A stretch of 64,000 nt of DNA. It comes from Pseudomonas saxonica. GTDB taxonomy: Bacteria > Pseudomonadota > Gammaproteobacteria > Pseudomonadales > Pseudomonadaceae. Made by a program: the position numbers and the translations under genes. How positions within the stretch are numbered: position 1 is the stretch's first letter; the number at the start of each line of letters is the position of its first letter. Under the pieces are notes generated by a model. It had not been told where the DNA came from. It did no database searches and saw only the letters and a list, made by a program, of their open reading frames with translations. Of the stretch, positions 46,977 through 55,538 are shown piece after piece. The stretch is taken from positions 930,001 through 994,000 of the forward strand of contig NZ_VFIO01000001.1 of NCBI RefSeq assembly GCF_007858365.1, read 5' to 3'.

Positions 46977-47756
46977 ATGATTAAACGCCCCATAAAAATA
47001 AACAACCCCCTTACGGTAATCGCCATTTTCTCAATGTTAACGGAGACTTCGGCAGCCGTTTCCCTTCCTTACATTGACAGTGAAAACCAGCATATATATG
47101 TCTGGTTTTTGATTATATTCCCCTCCGTCTTGATTACTTTTTTCTTTCTCACCCTGAACTTCAACAGCAAGACACTGTACACGCCCAGGGAACACACTAA
47201 AGAAAGCCATCGAGCTGATCGCTGCGCTGAAGTGTGCCTGCACAACACCGATCAAGCTCCGGCACAGCAACAGGCCCCTCATCGGGAGCGCTCATCACTC
47301 TTACTGTCCAAAGCCGATAACAAACCCGGCGCGTTTCACCCTCAGCGCTTCACCTTTTTGCCACAAGGGCACAGGGATTACGACCCTGGCTCAAGCCCTG
47401 AAGCTGTTTCAACCAAGACGTCGCTCGTTTCTTCAGCAGACCATCATCTGTTGTTAGAAGGCACTGAGTTCAGCCATTTACACGTGATTGACATCAGTCA
47501 CTCTGCTTTACAGCTGTCGCCCAAACATACCCTCACTGACATATTGAATACCTACAAGAAGAGAACACGAACACACAGCACCCATATTCAAAAAAATGAC
47601 ATGCTGCTCTTGCTGACCACCCCGCAGTCAGAACCACAACTGCACCTTCAAAAACGCTCTCTGATGGGTTTCAAAACTCCCTCTGCATTCGCAGATTCAA
47701 CGATCATTACTTACAACATTGAAACCCGGCAGTTGAATATTTTGTGCCCTGCCTGA
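46977..47756 (+). CDS. Hypothetical protein with two membrane helices
   Basis: 259 residues from the ATG at 46977, which has AGG 8 bp upstream; a longer reading from 46884 is less likely. The N-terminal module (about 1-75) has two hydrophobic helices, NPLTVIAIFSMLTETSAAVSLPYI and VWFLIIFPSVLITFFFLTLNFNSKTLYTP. The pattern LTExS-LP-QxxYVWFLxxFPxxLxxxFFxTLNFN recalls an N-terminal module seen in scattered bacterial hypothetical proteins. The remaining ~180 residues are soluble, rich in His, Ser, Gln and Thr, and unrecognised. The gene lies in an AT-rich island and may be acquired. Confidence 0.6.
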   Translation: MIKRPIKINNPLTVIAIFSMLTETSAAVSLPYIDSENQHIYVWFLIIFPSVLITFFFLTLNFNSKTLYTPREHTKESHRADRCAEVCLHNTDQAPAQQQAPHRERSSLLLSKADNKPGAFHPQRFTFLPQGHRDYDPGSSPEAVSTKTSLVSSADHHLLLEGTEFSHLHVIDISHSALQLSPKHTLTDILNTYKKRTRTHSTHIQKNDMLLLLTTPQSEPQLHLQKRSLMGFKTPSAFADSTIITYNIETRQLNILCPA

Positions 47757-47793
47757 TGATGAATAACTGTCCAGAACCGTTTATCAAACAAAA

Positions 47794-47822
47794 AAAAGCC
47801 CTGGTCATGGACCAGGGCTTTT
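47794..47822. terminator. Bidirectional terminator before argG
   Basis: Perfect 9-bp stem GCCCTGGTC / GACCAGGGC with loop ATG, flanked by AAAA and TTTT. Serves the convergent hypothetical gene (+) and argG (-). Confidence 0.9.
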
Positions 47823-47837
47823 GCACAACCAAAGAAA

Positions 47838-49055
47838 TCAGAAGAACGAGCGACCTTTGTTGGCAGCAATACGCATGCGCAAAGCATTCAACTTGATAAA
47901 GCCGGCTGCGTCTTCCTGATTATAGGCACCGCCATCTTCTTCGAAGGTGGCAATATTGGCATCGAACAGTGAGTCGTCAGACTTGCGACCGGTAACGATT
48001 ACATTACCTTTGTACAGCTTGAGGCGAACAACACCGTTAACGTGAGCCTGCGACGCATCAATCATTTGTTGCAACATCAAGCGCTCAGGGCTCCACCAGT
48101 AGCCGGTGTAGATCAGGCTGGCGTACTTGGGCATCAACTCATCTTTCAAGTGAGCCACTTCACGGTCCAGCGTTATCGACTCAATGGCACGGTGAGCACG
48201 CAGCATGATGGTGCCGCCAGGCGTTTCGTAACAGCCACGGGATTTCATACCCACATAGCGGTTCTCAACGATGTCTAGACGGCCAATGCCATTCTCGCCA
48301 CCAATACGGTTCAATGTCGCCAAAACCGTCGCAGGGGTCATTTCAACGCCGTCCAGCGCCACAATATCGCCATTGCGATACGTCAGCTCCAGATAGGTCG
48401 GCGTATTAGGCGCGTCCTCTGGCGACTTGGTCCAACGCCACATATCTTCTTCGTGCTCGGTCCAGGTATCTTCCAGCACGCCGCCTTCATAGGAGATGTG
48501 AAGCAAGTTTGCGTCCATCGAGTACGGGGACTTCTTCTTGCCGTGACGCTCGATAGGGATGTTGTGCTTTTCAGCGTAATCCATGAGCTTTTCACGAGAC
48601 AGCAAATCCCACTCGCGCCAAGGAGCAATAACTTTTACGCCCGGCTTAAGTGCGTAAGCACCCAGCTCGAAACGGACTTGGTCGTTACCTTTGCCCGTCG
48701 CGCCATGGGAGATGGCATCAGCCCCTGTTTCGTTGGCGATTTCGATCAGACGCTTGGCAATCAGAGGACGCGCGATGGAGGTACCCAGCAGGTACTCACC
48801 TTCATAAACGGTGTTGGCGCGGAACATCGGGAACACGAAGTCTCGAACAAACTCTTCACGCAGGTCGTCAATGTAGATTTCCTTGACGCCCATGGCGAGC
48901 GCCTTGGCGCGTGCAGGTTCAACCTCTTCACCCTGACCCAGGTCAGCGGTAAAGGTTACGACTTCACAGTTATAAGTATCCTGCAGCCACTTGAGGATCA
49001 CCGAAGTGTCCAGGCCGCCCGAATAAGCCAGAACGACCTTGTTTACGTCCGCCAT
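47838..49055 (-). CDS. argG: Argininosuccinate synthase ArgG
   Basis: 405-residue enzyme joining citrulline and aspartate with ATP, the penultimate step of arginine synthesis. The ATP pyrophosphatase motif is [11 protein letters not shown] at about residues 10-20, followed by the conserved [10 protein letters not shown] and [15 protein letters not shown]. The ATG at 49053-49055 with GGAG upstream gives [18 protein letters not shown]; the longer reading is rejected. An ArgR operator lies about 60 bp upstream. Confidence 0.97.
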   Translation of the reverse strand: MADVNKVVLAYSGGLDTSVILKWLQDTYNCEVVTFTADLGQGEEVEPARAKALAMGVKEIYIDDLREEFVRDFVFPMFRANTVYEGEYLLGTSIARPLIAKRLIEIANETGADAISHGATGKGNDQVRFELGAYALKPGVKVIAPWREWDLLSREKLMDYAEKHNIPIERHGKKKSPYSMDANLLHISYEGGVLEDTWTEHEEDMWRWTKSPEDAPNTPTYLELTYRNGDIVALDGVEMTPATVLATLNRIGGENGIGRLDIVENRYVGMKSRGCYETPGGTIMLRAHRAIESITLDREVAHLKDELMPKYASLIYTGYWWSPERLMLQQMIDASQAHVNGVVRLKLYKGNVIVTGRKSDDSLFDANIATFEEDGGAYNQEDAAGFIKLNALRMRIAANKGRSFF

Positions 49056-49113
49056 GCCATCACTCCACGGGTTGTTCGAAAAGCCGAACAGTCTACCGCC
49101 CACGTGCGCTAAT

Positions 49114-49150
49114 TTACAGAGGGGCGACACCTTAAGACGACAAAGCGACA
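49114..49150 (-). promoter_or_regulatory. ArgR operator upstream of argG
   Basis: On the minus strand it reads TGTCGC-N8-CT-N5-TGTCGC-N8-AA, matching the Pseudomonas ArgR consensus of two direct half-sites (TGTCGC-N8-AA, spaced 5). Both TGTCGC cores are perfect. It ends 58 bp before the argG start, a position suited to arginine-dependent repression. Confidence 0.75.
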
Positions 49151-49181
49151 GTAAGTTTCAACAAGGCGACGAGAAATGTTC

Positions 49182-50087
49182 TCAAGTAAGGCTCGCGGGG
49201 TTACTGACAGCCGTTTGCGGAACGGCCTTGCCTGACGTGCCCGTACGCTCCAATCGTACGATGACCCGGCGGTTTTTTGCGCGGTTAGCCGCACTGGTGT
49301 TAGGCACCAAAGGGTACTGTTCGCCATGAAAACGCAAGCTGATCTGTGATTCGTCGAATCCATGGGCCTTGAAAAAGTCCATGACTGCCAATGCCCGTCG
49401 CCGTGACAGTTCACGATTGGTTAAGCGATTGCCACTGTTATCTGAATAGCCGTCAAGGATGATGCGATTGACCGTGGGATCTACCTTTAAATACTCGATG
49501 ATCACATTAAGGCTTCTCAGCGCCGAGGCATCAAGCTCAATGGCGGCCCCCGGAAAAGCAATTCGACTTTGCTGAACCTGTTCGAAATTTTTGGGCAGCA
49601 GCTTTGTGGTGCAAGCCTGGAAATCACCATAGGCCTGGCGAAATCTGACGGGGAGTAATCGTACCTCTGACACACCACTGGTCGCCGAGTAATGCCTCAC
49701 CACTGGACTGCGCCCCTCCAGCAAACCACGAAACAAGCGCCCGGCCTGAACCTGAGAGCTGTTGAACAGCACGTGCCCACGCCCAATACGCACTGAGCCG
49801 AGGTTAATGTCCCCGCGACCCGGCTGCCACGGTGCCGCTGCTGCCAACAAAGTTGCAGAGCCTTCCCCCAGCACTGAGTTAGAGCTGTTAAGCCGAAATA
49901 CGGCTTGCTCACCTGCCCGACGGACAAAAGCCCCAGAGCCAAAATCGGTGATTGGCTGGATCAGACGACACTCAAACTTGTCCCCTTCTACTTTCCACTC
50001 AATACTCTCCAGTCGCGTCTGGAAAGTCATCGCCATGGCAGGCAGGCAGGTGAACAGGGTCAGCAGGAATAAATAACACTGGCGCAC
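49182..50087 (-). CDS. motY: Flagellar motor protein MotY (OmpA-like)
   Basis: 301 residues. The Sec signal is cut after about residue 19 (CLPAMA-MTFQTR). An N-terminal MotY-specific domain (to about 170) is followed by an OmpA-like peptidoglycan-binding domain (KVDPTVNRIILDGYSDNSGNRLTNRELSRRRA...NRAKNRRVIVRLER). MotY helps the stator couple to the T-ring, and P. aeruginosa has it at this locus between argG and pyrC. A GTG start at 50087 is chosen: GGAG lies 6 bp upstream and it leaves a clean signal peptide; a TTG at 50114 is the alternative. Confidence 0.88.
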   Translation of the reverse strand: MRQCYLFLLTLFTCLPAMAMTFQTRLESIEWKVEGDKFECRLIQPITDFGSGAFVRRAGEQAVFRLNSSNSVLGEGSATLLAAAAPWQPGRGDINLGSVRIGRGHVLFNSSQVQAGRLFRGLLEGRSPVVRHYSATSGVSEVRLLPVRFRQAYGDFQACTTKLLPKNFEQVQQSRIAFPGAAIELDASALRSLNVIIEYLKVDPTVNRIILDGYSDNSGNRLTNRELSRRRALAVMDFFKAHGFDESQISLRFHGEQYPLVPNTSAANRAKNRRVIVRLERTGTSGKAVPQTAVSNPASLT

Positions 50088-50242
50088 GGCAAGCTCCACA
50101 GGCTTGAAAAGCAAAAAATCAGGCCATTGGTTTACGGCAGACCTTTTTTATATCGGTTAGCAGCTACAAAACTTGATAGCGAGTGCCTGAAAGTGTCTTT
50201 TCCGGTAGCATTCGCTTCAGTTTGACCCGCCTGGAATCCCCA

Positions 50243-51289
50243 ATGTCTGACCGCCTGACCCTGCTGCGTCCCGACGACTGGCATATACATCTTCGCGATG
50301 GTGCTGTGTTGCCCCACACTGTCGCGGATGTTGCGCGTACTTTTGGCCGCGCCATCATCATGCCTAACCTGGTACCGCCGGTGCGTAATGCTGCCGAAGC
50401 CGATGCCTATCGCCAGCGCATTCTGGCTGCCCGCCCTGCCGGCAGCCGTTTCGAACCGCTGATGGTGCTTTACCTGACTGACCGCACACAGCCAGAAGAT
50501 ATTCGTACGGCCAAGGCCAGCGGTTTCGTCCATGCAGCCAAGCTTTACCCGGCTGGCGCTACGACAAACTCCGACTCTGGCGTGACCAGTATCGATGCGA
50601 TCTTCCCGGTTCTGGAAGTCATGGCCGAAGTGGGCATGCCTCTGCTGATTCACGGCGAAGTGACTCGCTCCGACGTAGACGTCTTCGATCGCGAGAAAAT
50701 ATTCATCGATGAGCATATGCGTCGAGTTGTTGAGCGCTTCCCTACACTCAAGGTAGTGTTTGAGCACATCACAACTGCTGACGCCGTGCAGTTCGTCAAT
50801 GAGGCTTCGGCCAACGTCGGCGCAACCATCACTGCCCATCACCTGCTTTACAACCGCAATCACATGCTGGTGGGCGGTATTCGCCCGCACTTCTATTGCT
50901 TGCCGATTCTCAAGCGCAACACTCATCAGGAAGCGTTGCTGGATGCAGCCACCCGTGGCAGCGAAAAATTCTTCCTGGGCACAGACTCTGCGCCGCATGC
51001 TCAACACGCCAAAGAAGCTGCGTGTGGATGTGCCGGTTGCTACACCGCTTACGCGGCAATTGAAATGTATGCCGAGGCCTTTGAACAGCGTAATGCGCTG
51101 GACAAACTGGAGGCGTTTGCCAGCCTCAACGGTCCTCGTTTCTACGGACTGCCTGCCAGCACCGAACATATCACTCTGGTTCGCCAGGAGTGGACCGCAC
51201 CTACAAGCCTGCCATTTGGCGAGCTGAACGTAATTCCGCTGCGCGCCGGTGAAAAACTGCGCTGGCGCCTGCTGGAGGAAACACTGTGA
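50243..51289 (+). CDS. pyrC: Dihydroorotase PyrC
   Basis: 348-residue class II dihydroorotase, third step of pyrimidine synthesis. The zinc motif HxH is in [12 protein letters not shown], the carbamylated Lys in [16 protein letters not shown], and further ligands in IHGEVT and EHITTA; the catalytic Asp is in [11 protein letters not shown]. The ATG at 50243 gives the normal [16 protein letters not shown] start. Its TGA overlaps the rnt start codon. Confidence 0.97.
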   Translation: MSDRLTLLRPDDWHIHLRDGAVLPHTVADVARTFGRAIIMPNLVPPVRNAAEADAYRQRILAARPAGSRFEPLMVLYLTDRTQPEDIRTAKASGFVHAAKLYPAGATTNSDSGVTSIDAIFPVLEVMAEVGMPLLIHGEVTRSDVDVFDREKIFIDEHMRRVVERFPTLKVVFEHITTADAVQFVNEASANVGATITAHHLLYNRNHMLVGGIRPHFYCLPILKRNTHQEALLDAATRGSEKFFLGTDSAPHAQHAKEAACGCAGCYTAYAAIEMYAEAFEQRNALDKLEAFASLNGPRFYGLPASTEHITLVRQEWTAPTSLPFGELNVIPLRAGEKLRWRLLEETL

Positions 51290-51957
51290 GCGACGACCAT
51301 TATGATGACGAACACGAAGGCGGTCATGGCGGCCCACGCCACCCGATGGCCGAGCGCTTTCGCGGCTACCTGCCTGTCGTAATCGACGTTGAGACTGGCG
51401 GTTTCAATTGCGCCACCGATGCCCTGCTGGAAATCGCAGCCGTGACGATCGGCATGGATGAAAAAGGCTTCGTGTTCCCGGAGCACACTTATTTTCACCG
51501 TGTTGAACCGTTTGAAGGCGCCAATATCGAAGCAGCGGCTCTGGAATTCACCGGCATCAAGCTTGATCACCCGCTGCGTATGGCCGTTAGCGAAGAAACT
51601 GCGCTGACCGACATCTTCCGTGGCGTGCGCAAAGCGCTGAAAGCCAATGGCTGCAAACGTGCCATTCTGGTGGGGCACAACAGCAGCTTCGATTTGGGCT
51701 TCCTGAACGCTGCGGTTGCGCGTCTGGACATGAAACGCAATCCGTTTCACCCATTCTCAAGCTTTGACACCGCAACGCTGGCAGGTCTGGCGTATGGCCA
51801 GACGGTATTGGCCAAGGCCTGCCAAACGGCCGACATCGACTTCGATGGCCGCGAGGCGCACTCAGCACGCTACGACACTGAAAAAACCGCTGAGTTGTTC
51901 TGCGGCATCGTTAACCGCTGGAAACAAATGGGCGGTTGGAAAGATTTCAACGACTGA
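51286..51957 (+). CDS. rnt: Ribonuclease T
   Basis: 223-residue DEDDh 3'-5' exonuclease that trims tRNA and other stable RNA ends. The ExoI motif is [11 protein letters not shown], ExoII is [17 protein letters not shown] and ExoIII is [15 protein letters not shown]. The start is GTG at 51286, overlapping the pyrC stop by 4 nt (GTGA), with GGAGGAA upstream. pyrC-rnt coupling is conserved in pseudomonads. Confidence 0.96.
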   Translation: MSDDHYDDEHEGGHGGPRHPMAERFRGYLPVVIDVETGGFNCATDALLEIAAVTIGMDEKGFVFPEHTYFHRVEPFEGANIEAAALEFTGIKLDHPLRMAVSEETALTDIFRGVRKALKANGCKRAILVGHNSSFDLGFLNAAVARLDMKRNPFHPFSSFDTATLAGLAYGQTVLAKACQTADIDFDGREAHSARYDTEKTAELFCGIVNRWKQMGGWKDFND

Positions 51958-51986
51958 GTCTGTTGATCAGGCTGAAATCCAGGCAT

Positions 51987-52019
51987 AAAAAAACCGGACA
52001 TTAAGTCCGGTTTTTTTTT
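51987..52019. terminator. Bidirectional terminator between rnt and the peroxiredoxin gene
   Basis: CCGGAC / GTCCGG stem with loop ATTAA, flanked by seven As and nine Ts. Confidence 0.92.
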
Positions 52020-52033
52020 GCTTCGACGAACGC

Positions 52034-52636
52034 TTACAGCTTGCCAGCATTCTCAGTCAGGTAAGCCGCTACACCTTCAGTGGAAGCGGTCATGCCCTTG
52101 TCACCTTTTTTCCAGTTGGCAGGGCACACTTCGCCGTGCTCTTCGTGGAATTGCAGCGCGTCAACCAGACGCAGCAACTCGTCCATGTTGCGACCCAACG
52201 GCAGATCGTTAACGATTTGCGAGCGAACAACGCCCTTGTCATCGATCAAGAAGGCGCCGCGCAATGCAACACCGCCTTCAGTTTCAACGTCATATGCCTT
52301 GCAGATAGCGTGGTTGATGTCGGCCGCCATGGTGTATTTAACCTGACCGATACCACCATTGTTCACCGGCGTATTGCGCCATGCGTTGTGTGTGAAATGG
52401 GAGTCGATCGACACGGCAACCACTTCAACGTTACGCGCTTGAAACTCAGGAATGCGGTGATCCAGAGCGATCAGCTCGGATGGGCATACAAACGTGAAGT
52501 CCAATGGATAGAAAAACACCAGGCCATATTTGCCTTTGATGGCGGTGGACAACGAGAAGCTGTCTACGATTTCGCCATTGCCGAGTACGGCTGCGACGGT
52601 GAAGTCAGGCGCTTGCTTGCCTACGAGTACGCTCAT
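52034..52636 (-). CDS. 2-Cys peroxiredoxin (AhpC/Tsa family)
   Basis: 200-residue thiol peroxidase reducing H2O2 and organic peroxides. The peroxidatic Cys is in DFTFVCPSE and the resolving Cys in GEVCPANW, so it is a typical 2-Cys enzyme. It sits between rnt and bfd, as PA3529 does in P. aeruginosa. No dedicated reductase is adjacent, so thioredoxin or AhpF from elsewhere would reduce it. GGAGAT lies 7 bp before the ATG. Confidence 0.93.
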   Translation of the reverse strand: MSVLVGKQAPDFTVAAVLGNGEIVDSFSLSTAIKGKYGLVFFYPLDFTFVCPSELIALDHRIPEFQARNVEVVAVSIDSHFTHNAWRNTPVNNGGIGQVKYTMAADINHAICKAYDVETEGGVALRGAFLIDDKGVVRSQIVNDLPLGRNMDELLRLVDALQFHEEHGEVCPANWKKGDKGMTASTEGVAAYLTENAGKL

Positions 52637-52848
52637 TGGTTATCTCCTGGTGCGACGTGAAAAACGAAACCGAGCAAAAAAGTTGTGGGAAAACAACAAT
52701 CTAAAACCAGATCCCGCGTAAAAAAGACCCGGCATCATACACCGCTCGTCGCCCTCCAGCCTTAAGCCTTTTTAAAGCCCATAACGAGACGATTCGAACC
52801 GTTCGTCAGCATGTAGGAAATCAGCCTCAATCAAGACCTAATGCACTT

Positions 52849-52870
52849 TGACAATCATTCTCGTTAACAT
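52849..52870 (+). promoter_or_regulatory. Fur-box-like site upstream of bfd
   Basis: TGACAATCATTCTCGTTAACAT contains the NAATCATTCTC core of Pseudomonas Fur boxes. It lies 45 bp before the bfd ATG, consistent with iron-repressed transcription of bfd. The 278-bp region 52637-52914 holds nothing else clear. Confidence 0.55.
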
Positions 52871-52914
52871 TAAGATCTTCGTCATTGAATCCCAACCAGC
52901 GATGGTTCTTATTT

Positions 52915-53133
52915 ATGTACGTTTGCATCTGCACTGGCGTCACTGATGGCAAAATCCGCGACGCAATCTATGACGGTTGCTGCAGTTACCGAGAAGTACG
53001 CGAAGCGACAGGCGTTGCCAGCCAATGCGGTAAATGTGCGTGCTTAGCCAAGCAAGTTGTACGTGAAACCCTCACCTCGCTGCAAGCCAGTCAGGCAACA
53101 TTGGGTTTTCCAGCAGAATTTTCAGCGGCCTGA
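52915..53133 (+). CDS. bfd: Bacterioferritin-associated ferredoxin Bfd
   Basis: 72-residue [2Fe-2S] protein with cluster ligands C4, C6, C38 and C41 (CICTG...CGKC). It binds bacterioferritin and passes electrons into its core to release stored iron when iron is low. The ATG at 52915 gives the canonical MYVCICTGVTDG start. It is followed by a terminator and then bfrB, its partner. Confidence 0.95.
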   Translation: MYVCICTGVTDGKIRDAIYDGCCSYREVREATGVASQCGKCACLAKQVVRETLTSLQASQATLGFPAEFSAA

Positions 53134-53150
53134 ACAACAGATTTTGAAGA

Positions 53151-53175
53151 ACCGGACTTAGTGTCCGGTTTTTTT
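53151..53175 (+). terminator. Rho-independent terminator after bfd
   Basis: ACCGGAC / GTCCGGT stem with loop TTAGT and a seven-base T-run. It separates Fur-regulated bfd from bfrB. Confidence 0.88.
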
Positions 53176-53331
53176 ATGCCCTGAATTCAAGTGCTTACGC
53201 CCAAGACGCGGAACACAAACATTCTTATTCCGATTAATTTTCATTTATTATTCAAATACTTAGGTTTGACAGTCTTCTATGTGCGGCTCAAACTCTGCCT
53301 TATACACGGTTAATTAAGGCAGGCCCCAGCC

Positions 53332-53802
53332 ATGAAAGGCGATATCTCAGTCATCCAGCATCTCAATAAAATTCTCGGCAATGAGCTGGTTGCGATCAAC
53401 CAATACTTCCTGCATGCACGCATGTATCAGGATTGGGGCCTGGAAAAGTTGGGTGCACACGAGTACCACGAATCCATCGATGAGATGAAACACGCGGACA
53501 AACTCATCAAGCGCATCCTGTTTCTTGAGGGCCTGCCTAACGTACAAAACCTCGGCAAGCTGCACATTGGTGAGCACACCAAGGAAATGCTGGAGTGTGA
53601 CCTGCGCATCGAAAAGACGGGTCACGCCGACCTCAAAGCCGCGATCGCACACTGTGAAGTTGTGGGTGACTTCGGTAGCCGCGAACTTCTGGAAGATATT
53701 CTTGAGTCTGAAGAAGAACATATCGACTGGCTGGAAACACAATTAGGCCTGATCGACAAAATAGGTATCGAGAATTACCTGCAGTCGCAAATGGGCGAGT
53801 AA
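53332..53802 (+). CDS. bfrB: Bacterioferritin BfrB
   Basis: 156-residue heme-containing ferritin subunit that forms 24-mers storing iron. The heme-ligand Met52 is present in [14 protein letters not shown]. Ferroxidase ligands Glu18, Glu51, His54, Glu127 and His130 are at expected positions. Presence of Met52 and the adjacent bfd point to BfrB rather than the catalase-linked FtnA/BfrA. A strong terminator follows. Confidence 0.95.
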   Translation: MKGDISVIQHLNKILGNELVAINQYFLHARMYQDWGLEKLGAHEYHESIDEMKHADKLIKRILFLEGLPNVQNLGKLHIGEHTKEMLECDLRIEKTGHADLKAAIAHCEVVGDFGSRELLEDILESEEEHIDWLETQLGLIDKIGIENYLQSQMGE

Positions 53803-53813
53803 CGCGCCCACTA

Positions 53814-53852
53814 AAAAGCCCCGCTCTGTTTAATCAGAAGCGGGGCTTTTTT
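53814..53852. terminator. Bidirectional terminator between bfrB and grxD
   Basis: GCCCCGCT / AGCGGGGC stem with an inner CTG/CAG pairing, flanked by AAAAA and TTTTTT. Confidence 0.9.
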
Positions 53853-53892
53853 ATGCACGGTTACTTAGTCAAACGTAACCGTGCAACTGAAG

Positions 53893-54234
53893 TCAGGCTT
53901 CAGTCTTGGTCGCAGCTGCTTTCTCAACAGCGTCCTTGATCAACGCCTGCAAAGAACCATCTGCTGCCATCTCGGCCATGATATCGCTACCACCGACCAA
54001 CTCACCACCGACCCACAGCTGTGGGAAAGTTGGCCAGTTTGCGTACTTCGGCAAGTTGGCGCGAATTTCAGGGTTCTGCAAGATGTCCACGTAGGCGAAC
54101 TTCTCACCACAGGCCATGACCGCTTGAGCTGCTTTAGCCGAAAAGCCGCACTGCGGGGCATTCGGGGAGCCTTTCATGTAGAGCAGAATGGTGTTGTTGG
54201 CAATCTGATCTTTAATAGTTTCGATGATATCCAT
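53893..54234 (-). CDS. grxD: Monothiol glutaredoxin GrxD (Grx4)
   Basis: 113 residues. The active site is CGFS (residues 29-32) in KGSPNAPQCGFSAKA, the mark of Grx4-type glutaredoxins that bind a [2Fe-2S] cluster with glutathione and hand it to targets or to BolA. WPTFPQLWVGGELVGGSDI holds the TxPQ and GG motifs for glutathione binding. The ATG at 54232-54234 gives the normal MDIIETIKDQIANN start. Confidence 0.95.
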   Translation of the reverse strand: MDIIETIKDQIANNTILLYMKGSPNAPQCGFSAKAAQAVMACGEKFAYVDILQNPEIRANLPKYANWPTFPQLWVGGELVGGSDIMAEMAADGSLQALIKDAVEKAAATKTEA

Positions 54235-54475
54235 GGAGCACCTCGGCTGAACTTTCCGACTCAGTTGTCGGCACGGTGGCGCATTGTAACGGAAACCCGA
54301 GCCTGACGCTCGGTCTCCCCGACAGACAATAGTCTGCCCCCCAGCCCCTAAGAATTGCCAAGCAGTACAGGGCCAGTGTACAAATGTGCAGCTGAGGAGA
54401 GGCGAACCACACAACCGTGCTGCAAGCCATGCGCCCGTACAGCTCACGTCTCGCCCCCTCTAAATGTGACCCTTA

Positions 54476-54503
54476 TTGGCAAGACGCGACATTTCCTTAT
54501 AAG
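54476..54503 (+). promoter_or_regulatory. Sigma-70 promoter of argF
   Basis: -35 TTGGCA (54476-54481), 16-bp spacer, -10 TATAAG (54498-54503); start point about 54510, giving a leader of about 110 nt. The 383-bp region 54235-54617 holds this promoter, the ArgR site and the grxD promoter area. Confidence 0.6.
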
Positions 54504-54512
54504 ATCGCGCCT
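54476..54512 (-). promoter_or_regulatory. ArgR operator overlapping the argF promoter
   Basis: On the minus strand it reads AGGCGC-N8-AA-N5-TGTCGC-N8-AA, the Pseudomonas ArgR layout. One half-site is perfect and the other is 4 of 6 in the core plus the AA. It covers both -10 and -35 of argF, which suits repression by arginine-bound ArgR. Confidence 0.75.
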
Positions 54513-54617
54513 TCCCCTATTTCGTCGCCACGTGCGGCTTTCGCCGCAGGTCTCGCCCGTTTTTCCGAAAAACCCGGCTCTGAGCATCTGCGGTCGTTGC
54601 AAAAAAGGTAGTTAATG

Positions 54618-55538
54618 ATGAGCGCAAGGCACTTTCTCTCCCTGATGGATTGCACGCCCGAAGAACTACTCAGCGTGATTCGTCGCGGTATCGAGTTGAA
54701 GGACCTGCGCCAGCGCGGCGTGCTTTTCGAACCGTTGAAAAATCGCGTGCTGGGTATGATTTTCGAAAAGTCATCAACCCGTACACGACTGTCGTTCGAA
54801 GCTGGAATGATCCAGCTCGGTGGCCAGGCCATATTCCTGTCCCCGCGTGACACCCAACTGGGTCGCGGCGAACCGATTGGCGACTGCGCAATCGTTATGT
54901 CGCGCATGCTCGACGCAGTCATGATCCGCACCTTTGCTCACAGCACGCTGACCGAGTTCGCCGCAAATTCCCGCGTGCCGGTCATCAACGGCCTGTCGGA
55001 CGACTTGCATCCGTGCCAACTGCTGGCTGACATGCAGACCTTTCTGGAGCATCGCGGCTCGATCAAAGGCAAAACCGTTGCCTGGATTGGCGACGGCAAC
55101 AACATGTGCAACAGCTATATAGAGGCGGCCATCCAGTTTGACTTCAAGCTGCGCGTTGCCTGCCCGCAAGGCTATGAGCCTAATCCTGAGTTCGTTGCCC
55201 AAGCCGGCGATCGTGTGACTATCGTGCGTGACCCGCGTGAGGCGGTCATTGGCGCCCATCTGGTGAGCACAGACGTCTGGACGTCTATGGGCCAGGAAGA
55301 AGAAACAGCCAAGCGTTTGAAGCTATTTGCGCCCTATCAGGTTAACCGCGCCCTGCTCGACCTGGCAGCAGAAGACGTGCTGTTCATGCATTGCCTGCCA
55401 GCCCATCGCGGTGAAGAAATCAGTGTTGACCTGCTGGACGACACACGCTCGGTCGCGTGGGATCAAGCGGAAAACCGCCTGCATGCGCAAAAAGCCCTTC
55501 TCGAGTTCTTGGTCCAACCGGCGTACAAACCCGCATGA
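54618..55538 (+). CDS. argF: Anabolic ornithine carbamoyltransferase ArgF
   Basis: 306 residues, forming citrulline from ornithine and carbamoyl phosphate in arginine synthesis. The carbamoyl-phosphate motif is SSTRTR (about 52-57), and the ornithine motif HCLPA is near the C-terminus. It follows the P. aeruginosa anabolic ArgF almost throughout. Tandem ATGs at 54615 and 54618; the second gives the family start [11 protein letters not shown]. It overlaps the next ABC gene by ATGA. Confidence 0.96.
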   Translation: MSARHFLSLMDCTPEELLSVIRRGIELKDLRQRGVLFEPLKNRVLGMIFEKSSTRTRLSFEAGMIQLGGQAIFLSPRDTQLGRGEPIGDCAIVMSRMLDAVMIRTFAHSTLTEFAANSRVPVINGLSDDLHPCQLLADMQTFLEHRGSIKGKTVAWIGDGNNMCNSYIEAAIQFDFKLRVACPQGYEPNPEFVAQAGDRVTIVRDPREAVIGAHLVSTDVWTSMGQEEETAKRLKLFAPYQVNRALLDLAAEDVLFMHCLPAHRGEEISVDLLDDTRSVAWDQAENRLHAQKALLEFLVQPAYKPA

